Shown here piece by piece: positions 1 to 12,226 of a stretch of 64,000 bases of DNA. The stretch lies in contig JARHVA010000667.1 of NCBI GenBank assembly GCA_037957365.1, positions 1,552,501-1,616,500 on the forward strand. The letters run 5' to 3'. Position 1 is the stretch's first letter, and each line of letters begins with the position of its first letter. The notes under the pieces were generated by a model. The model was given only the letters and a program-made list of their open reading frames with translations. It had not been told where the DNA came from and made no database searches. Position numbers and translations under genes: made by a program. The DNA comes from Torreya grandis. Lineage: Eukaryota > Streptophyta > Pinopsida > Cupressales > Taxaceae.

Positions 1-630
1 ATAATGTATAGATGTTTTAAGTGACCCTTCCATGTCCTACTGTAAACCAGGGTATCATCAAAGAATATCAATACAAATTTCCTCAACTGATCCCTAATGA
101 TATATTTCATAGTATATTTAAAGGTATCATGATCATTAGTTATCCCAAAAGGCACCATATCCATATCTCATACAAATCTAGTGATATCCATATCTTAGAT
201 CAATCTTAGAAAAATGAATGGCACCATGTAGTTCATCTATGAGATCTATCCTTGGAATAGGATACTTGTTCTTGATGGTCTTTTTATTTAAGACTCTATA
301 ATCAATGTACATGTGCAAGATCCCATCCTTCTTTTTAACAAGAATTACAAAAGATGCAAAGGGGATAGAACTTGGTCTTATGAAACCCATAACTAAGAGT
401 TCTCTAATAGTATTTTGAATTTCTTCTTTAAACCCCCTTGTGTGGTAGTATGGAGTAAAGATAACTAGTGTTTCACCTAGCTCTAATTCTATTACATGAT
501 AAAAACCTTTATTTGATGGTAAACCAAGTAGTAAATCATTGAAAATTTTACTATGTGAATGTAATATTTTTCTGATATCAACATGATAAGAATTAGAAGT
601 ACCTTTAAATGAAATAGAGGAGGTTATCAA
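1..630 (-). pseudogene. Reverse transcriptase fragment of the Ty3/gypsy element
   Basis: The longest open piece is 150 codons (630-178). It holds the RT start region typical of Ty3/gypsy: '[20 protein letters not shown]', then a '[20 protein letters not shown]' block and '[11 protein letters not shown]'. Past a stop at about 178 the same strand continues with a 'PFGITN' block and the catalytic box 'FFDDTLVYS' near positions 35-60, where the usual motif is YxDD or FxDD. The window edge cuts off the rest. The enzyme would copy element RNA into cDNA in cytoplasmic particles. The frame is interrupted, so no active enzyme is expected. Confidence 0.88.
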
Positions 631-955
631 TCAATTTTTTCCCCATGTTTCTTGGCCTCTTTAGATGATCCAATCCATTCTTTTTGTTGTGACCATTTGT
701 GGTGATCCATTGGACAAATCCTAGAGAACTATCCTATTTCTATTAAAATTAAACTTGAATTCCATGGTCTGGTTATTCTAGTGAAAATCCCCCTTAAAAA
801 ATAGTGATTGCACTCCTACGACTATATATATTATACTCAAATTCACCACATAGAAGTTATCACATAACTTGTAGTCTCCCATAATGACATTGAGCTACTT
901 GATCACTTTGTTACATGGCATTATGAATCCATCCATGATAACAAAATTGAATCCT

Positions 956-1147
956 TCAAAATCTTCCATATGTAACCAACCCTCTTTTTGCAACCAATTC
1001 TTCATCAATGAAGTTATGGGTGCCTCCAATATCGATGATTATTGTCATTCTTTGTCCATTGACCACCCCAAAAATTTGGAAAGGATGATATTTAAGTGTC
1101 CCTGATAGGGATGCTAGAGTACCTCCACTTGTAATTTCATTTCCCAC
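956..1147 (-). pseudogene. Retropepsin-like protease fragment
   Basis: A 63-codon open piece carries 'MTIIIDIGGTHNFIDEEL', which matches the plant Ty3/gypsy protease active site (normally D-S/T-G-A-T-H-N-F-I). Here the residue after the catalytic Asp is Ile instead of Ser or Thr, which should abolish activity. It lies between the gag-like region and RT, as expected for a gag-protease-RT polyprotein. The protein would cleave the element polyprotein. The call is confident from this motif, but the flanks are in other frames. Confidence 0.8.
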
Positions 1148-1199
1148 CTCTTTTGTTTCTGATTTTTTAATTTCTTCTACGGTTTAAGCGTCTTCTATA

Positions 1200-2460
1200 C
1201 CTTGTTCATCATTTGATATCACTTCAACATAGTGCATTTTCCCTTTACCTAGGCATCTATGACCTGGTCCCCGTGTATCTGTATATGTGAAACAAATCTT
1301 CTTCCTTTGTAGTTCATTCCTAGTATCCTCATCCATCCTTTTTATGTTAGAGGGAGGTATGGATTTTTGAAGAGGATTAAGAAATTCTTCTCATTTTGAC
1401 CAAGAGAAAATGGTTTGGGAGGATAAGTCAACTTTCTCCTTTGTGCTGATGGTTCAAGAGTTAAAGCTCTTCTTATAGTATCCTATAAAGCGCCTAGTGT
1501 AAAAGCTTTGACAAAACCTTCAAAGGGCTCAATTAGTCCATCAATAAAAATAAAAATAAAAGAACTCTTTTTCTAAAATATCACTTACCATCATAGTCAT
1601 ATTTTGGAATTCTGCTACATATACACTTACTAATGTTTGTTGTTTGATTTTGGAGAGTAATTTGAAGTACTCTTCTTAATCCTTCAACTCAAATATGTCA
1701 AGAATCCTCTAACTAAACTCTTCAAATGTATGTATTTGAACATGCCATTGTGTTGTTAGGCTATGATACCACCAATCATATGCAATACCTTCCAAATGCA
1801 GAGTAGCAAACTGAATAACCTAACTCTCCTTCATAGGGTTGAGATCAAGGTAAGTTTGCAATTTCTACAACCAAGCCTGAGTTGAAATTGTATCACCACC
1901 ATCATAGGTAGGAGTTGATAGTTTTATAAACTTATTTTTCATATCCTTCCCTCCACCACTATGATTATTTCCTTTTCCTCTTGGGTGTGTGGCTCCCTTT
2001 GTCATTTCTACAAACTTCTCATATGGAAGAACAACTTTGAGACCTTCATCTAATTCATGTATGCATTATATATCTTTATTGCTTCTACAATAATTTTTCC
2101 AATGGACTGAGAGGGTAAAATTAGGGTTTCTTCCTCTTCTTTTATGAATTCAAGTTTTGGTATTTTTAAAATGGAATGACCTATAAGTATTCTACTCAAA
2201 GGGGATTTTTCCCTTCTAGGAATAGCTCCCAGATTTTATCGACCCGCAACTTTCTCCATGACCTTTCTCAACTCTCTTTGTCCATAAATTGTGTTCTCCA
2301 ATGTGTTGTTTAATTTATCCACTGTTTCTTCACATATAAATATTCATTTTATCCTTTTAATTTTAGCCATAATTTATTCTATAGAGTTTAATTTCTCTAC
2401 TTGTAACTTCCTTTGTTCTTGTCTAAAATATATAGTTTCTCTCTCACTAGGAAGCATCAG
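1200..2460 (-). pseudogene. Gag-like region of the Ty3/gypsy element
   Basis: Translated in pieces on the minus strand, this region gives the signature of plant retrotransposon gag. There is 'TPTYDGGDTIS' followed by 'AWLQKLQTYLDLNPM', then 'FATLHLEGIAYDWWYHS', which has the conserved L-x-G-x-A-x-x-W-W pattern. Near 1240-1290 a 'CFTYTDTRGPGHRC' string looks like a decayed CCHC zinc knuckle. Several stops and at least two frame changes separate the pieces, so no single ORF survives. A coiled-coil-like charged start near 2450 lies just inside the primer-binding site. Gag would form the particle that packages element RNA. Confidence 0.7.
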
Positions 2461-2484
2461 TTATTAAAACCCTAAAATCTGAAA

Positions 2485-2504
2485 AGATTGTGGCTCTAAT
2501 GCCA
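2485..2504 (-). other. Primer-binding site (initiator Met tRNA type)
   Basis: One base inside the LTR end the minus strand reads TGGCATTAGAGCC, close to TGGTATCAGAGC, which pairs with the 3' end of plant initiator methionine tRNA. Its place next to the LTR terminus fixes the element's orientation and the LTR boundary. Confidence 0.75.
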
Positions 2505-2505
2505 C

Positions 2506-3665
2506 TGTCATGTCTCCTTAATAAAATTAATACTAAAATATCAGATCTTAAATTAAATTTGTATTGGGATTAATTATTGTATGAGTTAAGCCCTTGCTAC
2601 ACTAGTTAGTGGACCCAAATTTTGATAATTTTTTTCAAAATACCACAATAACTCAAAACCAGGACATATGGAATCTTTTATTACATTAAAATAAGTCCAA
2701 AAACATTAAAAATTATTGAAATAAACTCCACACAATAGTTCTAAATTGAAATACAAAGTTTGGGCAAAAACCCTTGCCAGTTCCACACACATGCACTATA
2801 AATATTGTTCAAAACGTAACATCAATTTACAACACTTAAAGATTGAATACACAACATAGTAAAATATTGAAATAACCTAAAATCAATATAAAAATACATT
2901 GATAGCTGTTGTAAAAAACCTATAATTTTGAAATAAACACCTTCAACTTCACTCACACCAATAATTTGCATAAACACTGAACACTAGTTGAAATATACAC
3001 TCCTTAAAGCTATGTAAAAACTCCTTTATGGAATTGTATCTTTAGATCACATGGGTTTCATCCTAAAATCCTTTGGATCCCTAGATTTTCTTCCAAAAAC
3101 CACCTTCATTCAAGAGTTTTCATTCCTGAATAATCTGAAGAACATTACATGCACATTGTTCCATGAGAGAAAATCATTAATTGGAAAAATATCCTAACAG
3201 AATGAAAATATGGTGTATTAATAGCAAAGATGCCCAAGAAGGGCACAAAAATCAGAATTCCTTACTTTAGAGAAAGGTGAAATGAGTTAGAAAAAGTAGC
3301 TAGTCCCCATCTTTATCCACTTGCCCAATATTCACTTAGTTCTTGCTTTTTCCCACTTTTGCTTCTATTTTTAAAGTTGCTCAAATGTGACCCACTTAAT
3401 TTGAGGATAAAAATTTGATATAATTTTTTAAATTTCCTTGAAACCTTATCATTATCCTCTATTAGATAACCATGCCCAAAATTTGTTAACAAAAAATTAA
3501 TAACTCAATATTTACCTTGATTTTCCCTTGTAGACTTTTCAACTTGCCAATTCCATATATATAATTAATTAAATCTTTATCTATTTTATCTTCTTTATTC
3601 CCCTCTGATTGAAAAGAAGATTAATTAATTATTAAATAGAAATTAATTATTAAGGGGACATGACA
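2506..3665 (-). repeat. 5' LTR of the Ty3/gypsy element (1160 bp)
   Basis: On the minus strand the repeat starts TGTCATGTCCCC and ends GGAGACATGACA. It therefore has TG...CA ends within an inverted 9-base terminus (TGTCATGTC/GACATGACA). The inner end abuts the primer-binding site. The interior is AT-rich, with no ORF. The partner LTR is outside the window, so no target-site duplication can be checked. The start TGTCATGTCCCC resembles TGTAATGTCCCC at 20488 and 62072, which suggests related LTR families. Confidence 0.8.
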
Positions 3666-4989
3666 AAAGCTCTCTCAAATCTCTTATTTGATAAGTATGT
3701 CATGCCAATTTGATTCAAATTTTTAATTTTAAGCTTGGTTTCTTCAGTGTAACAATGAATTAATGTTATTTTGAATTCATCCGTATCAAAATATTTTTGT
3801 TTGATATTTTAGATCACACTACTAGATCCATATTTAGAGGATTAAGGAATGAAGTCAATTATTGAGAAAGAAGAACTAAAATTGGTTCCATAAATTACAA
3901 TACAAGATGCAAAGAGGGAAGGGATATATAGATAAGTGCCAACTAAGAGAAAGACATTATTTATAATTATGTTGATAAGCATCCTATAATGGTAGTTGAG
4001 AGGGGGAGTGATTGAGGGGGACTATAATGTTTGTGGCTTAAAAAATTAATGACAGCCTTAAATTTGACGTCCATTTGACCATCATAGTGTAGCTTTAACC
4101 TTAAATATGATGTACTTGATTTTCACTTAGAATTTTGTATTTTTTGCTTTGAGAAGTCAGCAGAAAATTGTAATATCATTCCAATATTGTGGAGTTTGGA
4201 GCCCCATTTTTTCCTGGAAAAAGTTTTTTGAGCTCAACATATTGATGTAGCTAGTTTGAAAACATTTTTACCAATTAATGGGAAATTTTTTATGGTATAT
4301 GTAATATCTAAGATAAGAGCCTTAAGATTGATATCGATCAGTTTTTTAATATAAATATATTAATCAATTAATTATTCAAATAGATAACTCCTAGTTAAAT
4401 AATCAATTGATCAATCACAAGAACATGGTATAGTAAACATCACCAAGACTTAAAATTTCCTAGTTAAGACTAATTAGTTTATGAATATGAGTTTTTTACG
4501 TGGTGTTAAGTTTGTATTTATCATCCCTATTTCAATTATGAAACCATTTTTTTACTTTCAATAACTTCTCTAATCTTATTAACTTTTAACTGTCCCTCTA
4601 AAACTAGGAACTTAGTATCACCAGATAAACATAATGTGATTAGTCTTGCACTCATATTCTTCTAACCCCAATTACTTAATATTACCTTATTATAGTCTTG
4701 GGCATGTTTTTTGAACTTAGTTTGGAACAATGTACCTAAGTTATTGATATACATGAAAGTTCATATACCCCTTTTAAAGCTTATGTAATCAAAGATATTT
4801 TGTACTCCTAAAATAATTTCTATTTTTTGGGTAAATTTAAAATAAAAATTATACCCCTTTTTGGTGAGTATCTTTGATAATATTTCAGTGGTACTTTTAA
4901 TTAAAATTATTTTAGATATGATATGATGGAGTATCGTTTGATGGGAAAATCACTTTTCTAGGGTATCATGGTTTACGTTTTTCTACTTG
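3666..4989. other. AT-rich intergenic stretch without recognised genes
   Basis: No ORF of interest, repeat array or LTR end was recognised here on either strand. The stretch separates the Ty3/gypsy LTR from the L1-type LINE. The first part of the LINE's 5' UTR could lie in it. Confidence 0.4.
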
Positions 4990-6298
4990 CTTCCTCTACC
5001 CACCTTACTCACATTGCTTTTCCTGCAGGACTTTGTACGACTCAAGTGCATTAATTGCAATTGGCATGTCACCCTTAGGATGGAAACCTTTTCTTTATGG
5101 CTTCTCTACTATCAAATGCTTCTATTGATGTAAGATTAAGAGCTAATGGTTCCCAAGCAAGCTCAAAAAATTGTTCCAAAGGTCTACAATGAGGTAATCC
5201 CTCAACCCCCCCCCCTTCGCTCCAAAAGTAAACATTCATGTTGTTGCTATTGAAAAATGTTATAAATGGTATGAAAATTGCTCTATTCTTGCTTACTTTA
5301 TTAGTCATACCCCTCAGAGGATTACCTCTATAATTGGTTCTGCAACCATTGTGAGTCTCTAGGTGTCCATGTCTTCAGTATCCAAAATCTTACCAAAGGT
5401 TTTTTCTTATTTACCTTTAAGGAGCCTTATAAGACATAACTTATCCTTACAAAGTCCAATGTTTGGTTCCTTCATAACCAACTTATGATTTTATCTTCCT
5501 AGTCTCATGATTTTAAAGTCTCTGATAATGTTGCCTTATGTGTCCCTATTTGGGTTGAGCTTCCTGATCTACCAGTTCACCTCTAGGAATTCATACCCCA
5601 AATCATCACTCCCATAGGGTGTGTTGTAACTATTGATCCAGATAGGTGGTTCTCCCTCTGACCTAACAAGTAGGTTTATGTGGAGGTTGATCTCTCGAAG
5701 GAATTAAAGGAGTTTATCAAGATTCAAATTAGGGAGACCTAGTGGTCACAACATTTTATTTATTTCAACCTACTGAATACTTGTTTCTGCTTTCAGGCTT
5801 CAAACCACCACATCAAGGATAATCCTCGCATGGGTCATCCCAAGCCCCTTTAGCCACCTCCTTAGATCAAGAAGCTCAAACTGACAAATCAAGGTGATAG
5901 TTGGGCCATAGTGCCCCCTAAAAATATGTCATGCCCTAAGCTTTCAGGCCCACCCCATCCGTCATCTCAAGATGATTCTCTACCAGCAATCAAACCCTCT
6001 TAGGGGACTTCTCTTCCTGCCCTTGCTACCCTGGTTTCTTCCAAACTATAGAGCATTTCTCTAGTTTTCTAGAATAATATGATGCCCACGGTTTAGGTTC
6101 TCTCAACTAATGGCTCCTTCTCTTGACATTCTTATAGCCCACCTCACAGGGGCATAGACTCTCCTCAAGAGGAACATGAAGCCAAATATCGCTTCATTAT
6201 GGTTGGTGTAAATTCACACCCTCCCCAACACAACAGCTTCATAGTGTTGGCAAATTTTGAGGATGGACAAGGAGAGTTTCATATGGATGACCCTTCCT
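4990..6298 (+). pseudogene. LINE ORF1, DUF4283-like RNA-binding protein remnant
   Basis: In one dominant frame with several stops, the region reads 'VPIWVELPDLPVHL' near 5550 and 'YVEVDLSKELKEFIKIQ' near 5680. These match the conserved core of plant L1 ORF1 proteins (P-W-x-x-L-P-x-L-P and the V-D-L-S-K block). The stretch after them normally leads to a CCHC knuckle, but here it only shows 'FCFQASNHHIK', with no intact knuckle. A Pro- and Ser-rich tail follows to 6298. ORF1 proteins coat element RNA. The start is uncertain, and no intact reading frame remains. Confidence 0.62.
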
Positions 6299-6299
6299 C

Positions 6300-9200
6300 A
6301 TGAATGTGTTGTCATATAATGTTAGGGGTCTTGCAAAGTCTACCCACAAATACCCTGTGTGAGCTCCATATCAGAAGATTAGTTTTATAGATATTATTTG
6401 TCTGTAAGAAGTTAAAGTGTCCAAATTTTCCTTCACGTATCTTTACACAAAATTTGATACAATGCCACCTAAATCACCACCTTGCATGAGGATGGGTGTG
6501 GTGGCACTTGTATTTAGTTTCCCCTAAGGTTTCCCCTGGCATTATTGCCATAAGGGAAGACCCTTCATATTGAGTAGTCTAGATTGTTCTTGACATTAAC
6601 AGCAATCTTTTTGGCATTCTCTACATCTATGCTCCTAATGATGGTCCTGACTATTTCCTGCTTTGGCATTCTTTGGCCAATGGGCTACTTGGTGCCACAT
6701 GGCTTGTTTGTGGATATTTTAATATGATTGAACACCCCCACGACAAATTTAAGGCCCTACCCATGCATTGGTGCATTGGGGAATGTGAGGTTTGGTATTA
6801 TCTCAAAAATAAATGGGGTTTGGCCAACTCTCTCCTCTAGCGGTGAACATTTAACTCCACATCTTGGTTTACATGGTCCAACTACTGATCTGCGGATCAC
6901 CATGTGCTCAAATGGCTTGACTACTTTATGTTGTCAAATTAAATCTTTTTTTATTTTTCCAACATTGATGTCCAGCGTATCAATGTCCTTTTTAGTATTA
7001 TTTTATCAGATGATTCCCCTATTTCCTGTAAAGTATAATAGACTTTGGGACAATACAATGTGTCAAGTAATTATTTTATCCTTAATACTTCTATGTTGAG
7101 TCATGCTAGAATAATCTGACTCATCACGTATATCTAGAACCTCATCCTACAGCCCCCATGTACTGCTAGCTAGATTAAGAGATGCAATGAGGCCATTATA
7201 TGCACCACCACCTTCCACTACCACCATGGAAAACATGTTACTCAAATCAGAAAGAAGTTAGAAGAGGCCATGCTCAATGAGTATTGATGGGTTTTTGTCT
7301 CTCTCGAGCTAGATCCTTTTAATATACACCTACAACGGCTGGTAGCCTCTCTTAAACACCACCTTAAGGTGGCAGACAACCATATGGATTAGCTTCATGC
7401 TCAATTGTATTGACTCAAAATTGGTGACAAGGTGTCTAAGGTTTTTTTTAAAGCTCAAAAATCTAAGTAAGCCCACGAGAAAATAAAATCCATTCAAGTG
7501 GCTCATTCCCAGCTGACCTGTAAGTCTGACATCTCCTCAGCTTTCCTTGAGCACTACAAGATGGTTTTCCAAGTTCATCCTTTTATATTTGAGTGAACCC
7601 AAGCGCTTCATAAATTCCTGGATGTGGTGCCTTGCAAGCTCATTCTTATCGATCAAAGACTTTGTGATGCCTCAATCATCTTGTAAGAGCTCACAGAGGT
7701 TTTACATTGCATGAACAATGATAAAGCCCCCAACCTCAATGGATTCCCTTATGAATTTTATAAAGCCACCTAGGATTTGATCAACCCCAATTTACTGCAA
7801 GTCTACAAAAAAAGCCTCATAAAATCAGTCTCTTGAAACCATGATCAACCAAGTTAATATCAAATTCATTTCTAAAGCTAGAGATCTCAAGTTGCTTACC
7901 GGTTGGAGGCCAATAACCTTGCTTAATATTTCTTACAAGATTCTTGCCAAAGCCCTCACCAACTACATCTAGCTTATTTTACCTACCATTATTATACCAT
8001 AGAAAATAGGGTTTAATAGAGGGTGTTGTATTTTGGATAATCTTATTAAGGTCTGGGAAGGCATGGCTTGGGCCTGTTCCTTCTCCAAAGAATTATTTTT
8101 CTCAAATTATATTTTGAAAAGGCTTATGATTGAATTAAGTGGTAATTTATTCTGGCCATGCTCAAATCTCTTGGCTTTGGCCCCTACTTCATTTATGTTG
8201 TACAAACTTTGCTTCATGATGCTTCGACTTGACTCACTATTAATAGAAAAAATCAAGGGGATTGAGTTTCAATGTTCTATTTGCCAAGGTTATCTCCTTG
8301 CTCTAACACTTTATGTGTTATTTGTTGAAGCTTAGGTTATCTCCTAGCTTCCAGAACTTCTCAAGGGCTTGTGCGGGGTATTGTTTTGCCTGACTACACC
8401 TCCCAGCTCATCAATGGTCAATTTGCAGATGACACTTTCCTCACGCTCAAAAAATAAGAGGCCACATTTAAGGAAGTTATCCAATGCCTTGATACTTTCT
8501 ATCTGGATTTTAGTTCCATCCTCCAATGGAGGAAAACTTTATGTTTTTAGGAAAGCATGATGCTTATGCTTAAGTGGATTCGCAAGTATAATTGGCAATG
8601 GATTGGTTGGGGGCAACAATTTAAGTTCTTGGGCATCCCTTTGCTTTTGATAGTTCTTTGACTGAGCTTTGGTAGTATGTCCTTAACATAATAGAAAATA
8701 AGATTGAATATTGGATTATTAATCCCTTATCTCTAGCAGGCAAGTTTTAGATTTACACCAAAATCTTAGCCACTACTCATGTCTACTATTATTCTTGTTG
8801 GCTTCCTTCCAAGGCCTTTTATTAATTTTTGGCCAAAATTCTTAGAGACTTCCTCTGGGCCAATTCGAATCATGCCCAAGGTTTTCATCATGTGGCCTAG
8901 GATATTTGTTGCCTCCCTCATGATAAGGTGGCATGGGCATCATTGACACGTATCAGCAAAGTATGACCTTGTGTGGAAAGTGGGTTATACGGGTGATTAA
9001 GGGCAATGAATCTTGAAAATTTTTGCTAAGTCATCGTATCTCCATGGTCTCTCCTTATGGAAAACCCAATTGGTAGAATATTGGTTTCCAATCCCTTTTA
9101 ATTACTATGGTCCATATCAAAATATCTAGCTATTTTATGGCCAAAAGCATTTAGAAGGCCTTTGAAGATGTCAAACCCCACTTGAGTTGGGTGGGGGATA

Positions 9201-10200
9201 GATTTTGCATAGGGTTATATTTTAATGACCATAGCTTATGGTGGCCCCCTATTCTTACTACTTATTTTATTCCCGTAGCTGAATTACATGGTATTAAAGT
9301 CCTACAATTATTCCAAAAAAGGATTCACACTATTCAAGATTTGTTTATCTCCAAGGATTGGATTCCTTGACCTGAACTACAAATTAAGTTTCAACTTAAT
9401 AATGTGTATTACCTTCTATTATTCATATTTATGAGTTGTTACCTCATGTTATGTTGCATAATCTTGGCCTACAACCTCCTAGGGCCATGTGGAAGCACTT
9501 GAGGTGGAATTATAATACACATTTCAAGAACTACTCTCCTAGACTTCTTTATGAGGTGATGAGTCCCTTCTATCTAGCTTTAGGCAACCTCAATAGGCAT
9601 TGGGGTCTCCGATCTTCTCCCAAGACTTGGTTTGTTCATCTGGATCATGTGTGGCATCCTGGCCTAGAGCCCATGCTGGATCATTTTTTATGGTGTTTGA
9701 TATATCAAGGATTTACCCTCGGTGAGAGACTTTTCCACCTCCACATTCCCTAGCTCTTTTGCCTAGCTTACAAGCGTCTAAAATCCTTTAAATATTTGTT
9801 TTATTCTATTTGAAAGCCAAGTCTACCTTGTGTTGGATTCATTCATTATTTCAATGTTATCACCCTAAGCCTTTTTTTGGCAATAGGGGCTCTTTGGAGA
9901 TTACTCTAATTGACCGACTTCTATTATCTTTCTCTGGAAATTCTTTCGTGTTATTATTCTCTTTTAGTTACAAAAAGCTAGGAATAATGCACTATTTAAT
10001 AATGAGACCTGTAAAATTTTATTTTTTCTTAATGAAAAGGTTTATGTTATTTCTTTGGTCTATCTACAGATTCAAGCTCAAGTGGAAAAGATGGTTCTGG
10101 ACCTTAACTACCTCCAGGATCTCCTTGACCACTGGGGAGTGCCCCTTGCACCATGAGTAAGATTTTTCTTGATGGCTTACCTCACAGTCCGCCACCTCCT
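6300..10200 (+). pseudogene. LINE ORF2: endonuclease, reverse transcriptase, zf-RVT remnant
   Basis: The ATG at 6300 opens 'MNVLSYNVRGLAKST', the standard start of the L1 endonuclease. The 'IICLQEVK' motif follows, but its Gln codon is now a stop near 6406. Near 6700 'LVCGYFNMIEHPHDK' stands for the G-D-F-N block. RT motifs follow: 'CILDNLIKVWEG' at 8020-8060, 'LYFEKAYD' near 8110 and the catalytic 'FADDTF' at 8421-8440. Near 9650-9800 'HFLWCLIYQGFTLGERL' marks the RVT zinc-binding region. The protein would nick target DNA and prime reverse transcription there. Dozens of stops and shifts make this an old dead copy. Confidence 0.85.
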
Positions 10201-10741
10201 CCCAGAAGGTGTCAAAGCAAAACCTAGTCTAGAAGTAAGGGCCACTTTTCACCTTGCCCTCCCCTGAGGTTTGGCTGGAATTCACATGGCAAGTCTGTTG
10301 TTGGTCCTTCATAGTGATCTTTGGCTACCATTATTGCTCCTGCTCAACTGACTGATGGTTGGCCTATCACTATTCATGACAACCCCCTTAATAGTTAGAC
10401 CTCTCTAGAGATTCCTGATATGGAGTCATCTGCTTGGACGGTGCTTTCTAAGGATGGTCCTCTACCTCTGTCTCCTAGGGTGGTAGAGTGTACTTAAAAA
10501 CTTGATTTTTGGTTATCTGTAGTTATTTGCATTGTGCTTTGACAGACTGACTTTTATATTAGACCTATATTATTCCTCCAACAAAATTTTTGAACCATGA
10601 TATGTCAAGCTACTTTACAACCTTTTTTTATTTAATATGATGTGAAACGTTCCAATATTAAATTATTTTATATATAATTATGAAGTTACCACATCAAATG
10701 TAAATATGGTTAAAATATCCATAAATCCAATTTTTTTAAAT

Positions 10742-10957
10742 TCCTCTCTTAAAATATAAAGTGTACCGTTTCTTCTCATAATATAAAAAACTATGTGAAA
10801 TAAATATATTAATTTTCACATCCAAGATGAATGTTATATTTAAATTTTGTTCCTCTCTTTAAAATACATACATATACCATTTCTTTCCGTAATATAAAAA
10901 ACCATATTAAATAAATGTGTTACTTTTTACATCCAAGATGAATGTTGTATTTGAATC
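10742..10957 (+). repeat. Tandem duplication of about 108 bp
   Basis: Two adjoining copies (10742-10849 and 10850-10957) each begin CCTCTCTT and end in the block ACATCCAAGATGAATGTT plus about a dozen bases. They share a central AATATAAAAAAC block. Differences are scattered, so the duplication is not recent. It lies just beyond the LINE. Confidence 0.65.
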
Positions 10958-12226
10958 GTTTATCCATGAAGCCCCTCTCCAAAATAAATAAATAAAAACA
11001 TAAAAATAAATAAATAAATACTTGCTTTTATTCGATAAATATTCCTTTAACCTTTAAAATTGAGGTTAAAATTTGGTTTTTTATTTTTTCCTTGGGGAGG
11101 GGTGGTCTCTCAATCTATGGTTTAGAGGTTGACATTAAAAAGTTGTCATGCAAATGATTAAAGATTATAACAAAAAAATATGAAATTATATATAATATAT
11201 TTATTATTTTTTTAATCATGATGTAATGAAATATATTTGATATCATTTTTTTAAAAAAAGATATAAGGAAGATAAATATAATTATCTATTTTTATGAGAT
11301 ATTATATTTTTTAATTATATAATTAAATATTTTGTATTATTAATTATTTATTATACAAACAAAACATATATATAATAAAATAATAATATTAATATTTATT
11401 AAAATAAAAAAATATTTTTATCTGTAAATATTTTATATTAAATTATATAAAATTAAATTTAATTATTTTAATTATACTATACACTTGTCCATAATAAATA
11501 AAATAATTTAATTTTTCCATCTTTATTCCATGTCACATAACAATCAATATTATTAAGATAACAAAGTTATTACCCATTTCAATCATGAGTGCACCTTTAC
11601 TTTATCACCACCATTAAATTTGAGCAAGTAAAAATTACATGTAAGAAAATTAAGTTTAAATTTCAATGTTCCAATCAATTAATGATAAAAGTATTTCAAC
11701 GAGAAACATAATGTGGTGTAATTTTTTTATATCTTTGGTACATATAAGGTTAATTTTAATGTGAAGAATATATATAATTACAAGTATATATATATTAGTT
11801 TTTATTTATTTATTTTTAAAATATTTTTTTAAATTAATTAAAAAATAAATAATATAATTTTAATTTTTTCAAATTTTTATATAAAATTAATTATTAAAAT
11901 TTTGAGTGTTATTTAAAAATATTTTTTTATCCTCATCAATATTAATAACTCTTATAAAAATATGTAAAATATTATTATTTATTTGTTTTCACATTTTTTT
12001 ATTTATTTAATATTTATTTTGTTTAACTTTAAAACTGATGAAGCTCATTTTCGTCGACCATTACTTACATAGTTAGGGTCCACCCATGACGGCCTAGAAA
12101 GCGTTGCAGGTTACAATAATAACACAAAAACGTTGTTTGTATGCGCTCTCCCTATAAGCTAGACTGCAACCCAAGGTTTTGTAAGGCCCTTCTATTTTCA
12201 CACATTATGATGTGCGAATTTAGCAG
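10958..12226. other. Very AT-rich spacer upstream of the PB1-jacalin pseudogene
   Basis: Long A and T runs dominate, with short TA-rich tracts near 11370 and 11780. Base composition changes at about 12040, where mixed, gene-like sequence begins. An ATG at 12141 opens a 13-codon piece ending at a GTAAGG donor-like site at 12181. The implied intron to the acceptor at 12226 would be only 46 bases, too short for most plant introns, so I do not call an exon here. Nothing else is recognised. Confidence 0.4.

Larger units (their letters stand above)
1..3665 (-). mobile_element. Decayed Ty3/gypsy LTR retrotransposon, 5' portion
   Basis: Reading the minus strand from 3665 down to 1 gives a long terminal repeat, a primer-binding site, gag, protease and reverse transcriptase in that order. 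Protease before RT, a gag capsid-like region and an RNase H-type RT are the order of plant Ty3/gypsy elements. Integrase and the 3' LTR would lie to the left of the window. Every frame has stops and shifts, so the copy is dead. The family cannot be named more closely because integrase and any chromodomain are missing. The order of parts is seen directly; the family assignment rests on RT and protease motifs. Confidence 0.88.
4990..10590 (+). mobile_element. Decayed L1-type LINE (ORF1 plus ORF2)
   Basis: About 5.6 kb of plus-strand sequence reads, through many stops and shifts, as a plant L1 LINE. ORF1 has a DUF4283-like region and a decayed nucleic-acid-binding tail. ORF2 has an APE-type endonuclease, a reverse transcriptase and an RVT zinc-binding domain. 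Its extreme C-terminus matches the separate truncated copy at 31045-32260 ('YLQDLLDHWG' against 'YLQELLSHWG'), so both belong to one family. No clear poly-A tail or target-site duplication was found, so both ends are approximate. Confidence 0.82.

Noticed and set aside
5075..5308. A 77-codon minus-strand open frame.
   Set aside because: It is antisense to LINE ORF1, whose plus-strand translation shows family motifs.
12141..12180. Possible first exon (ATG at 12141, donor at 12181) of the PB1-jacalin gene.
   Set aside because: The implied intron to 12226 would be only 46 bases, and phases could not be confirmed.
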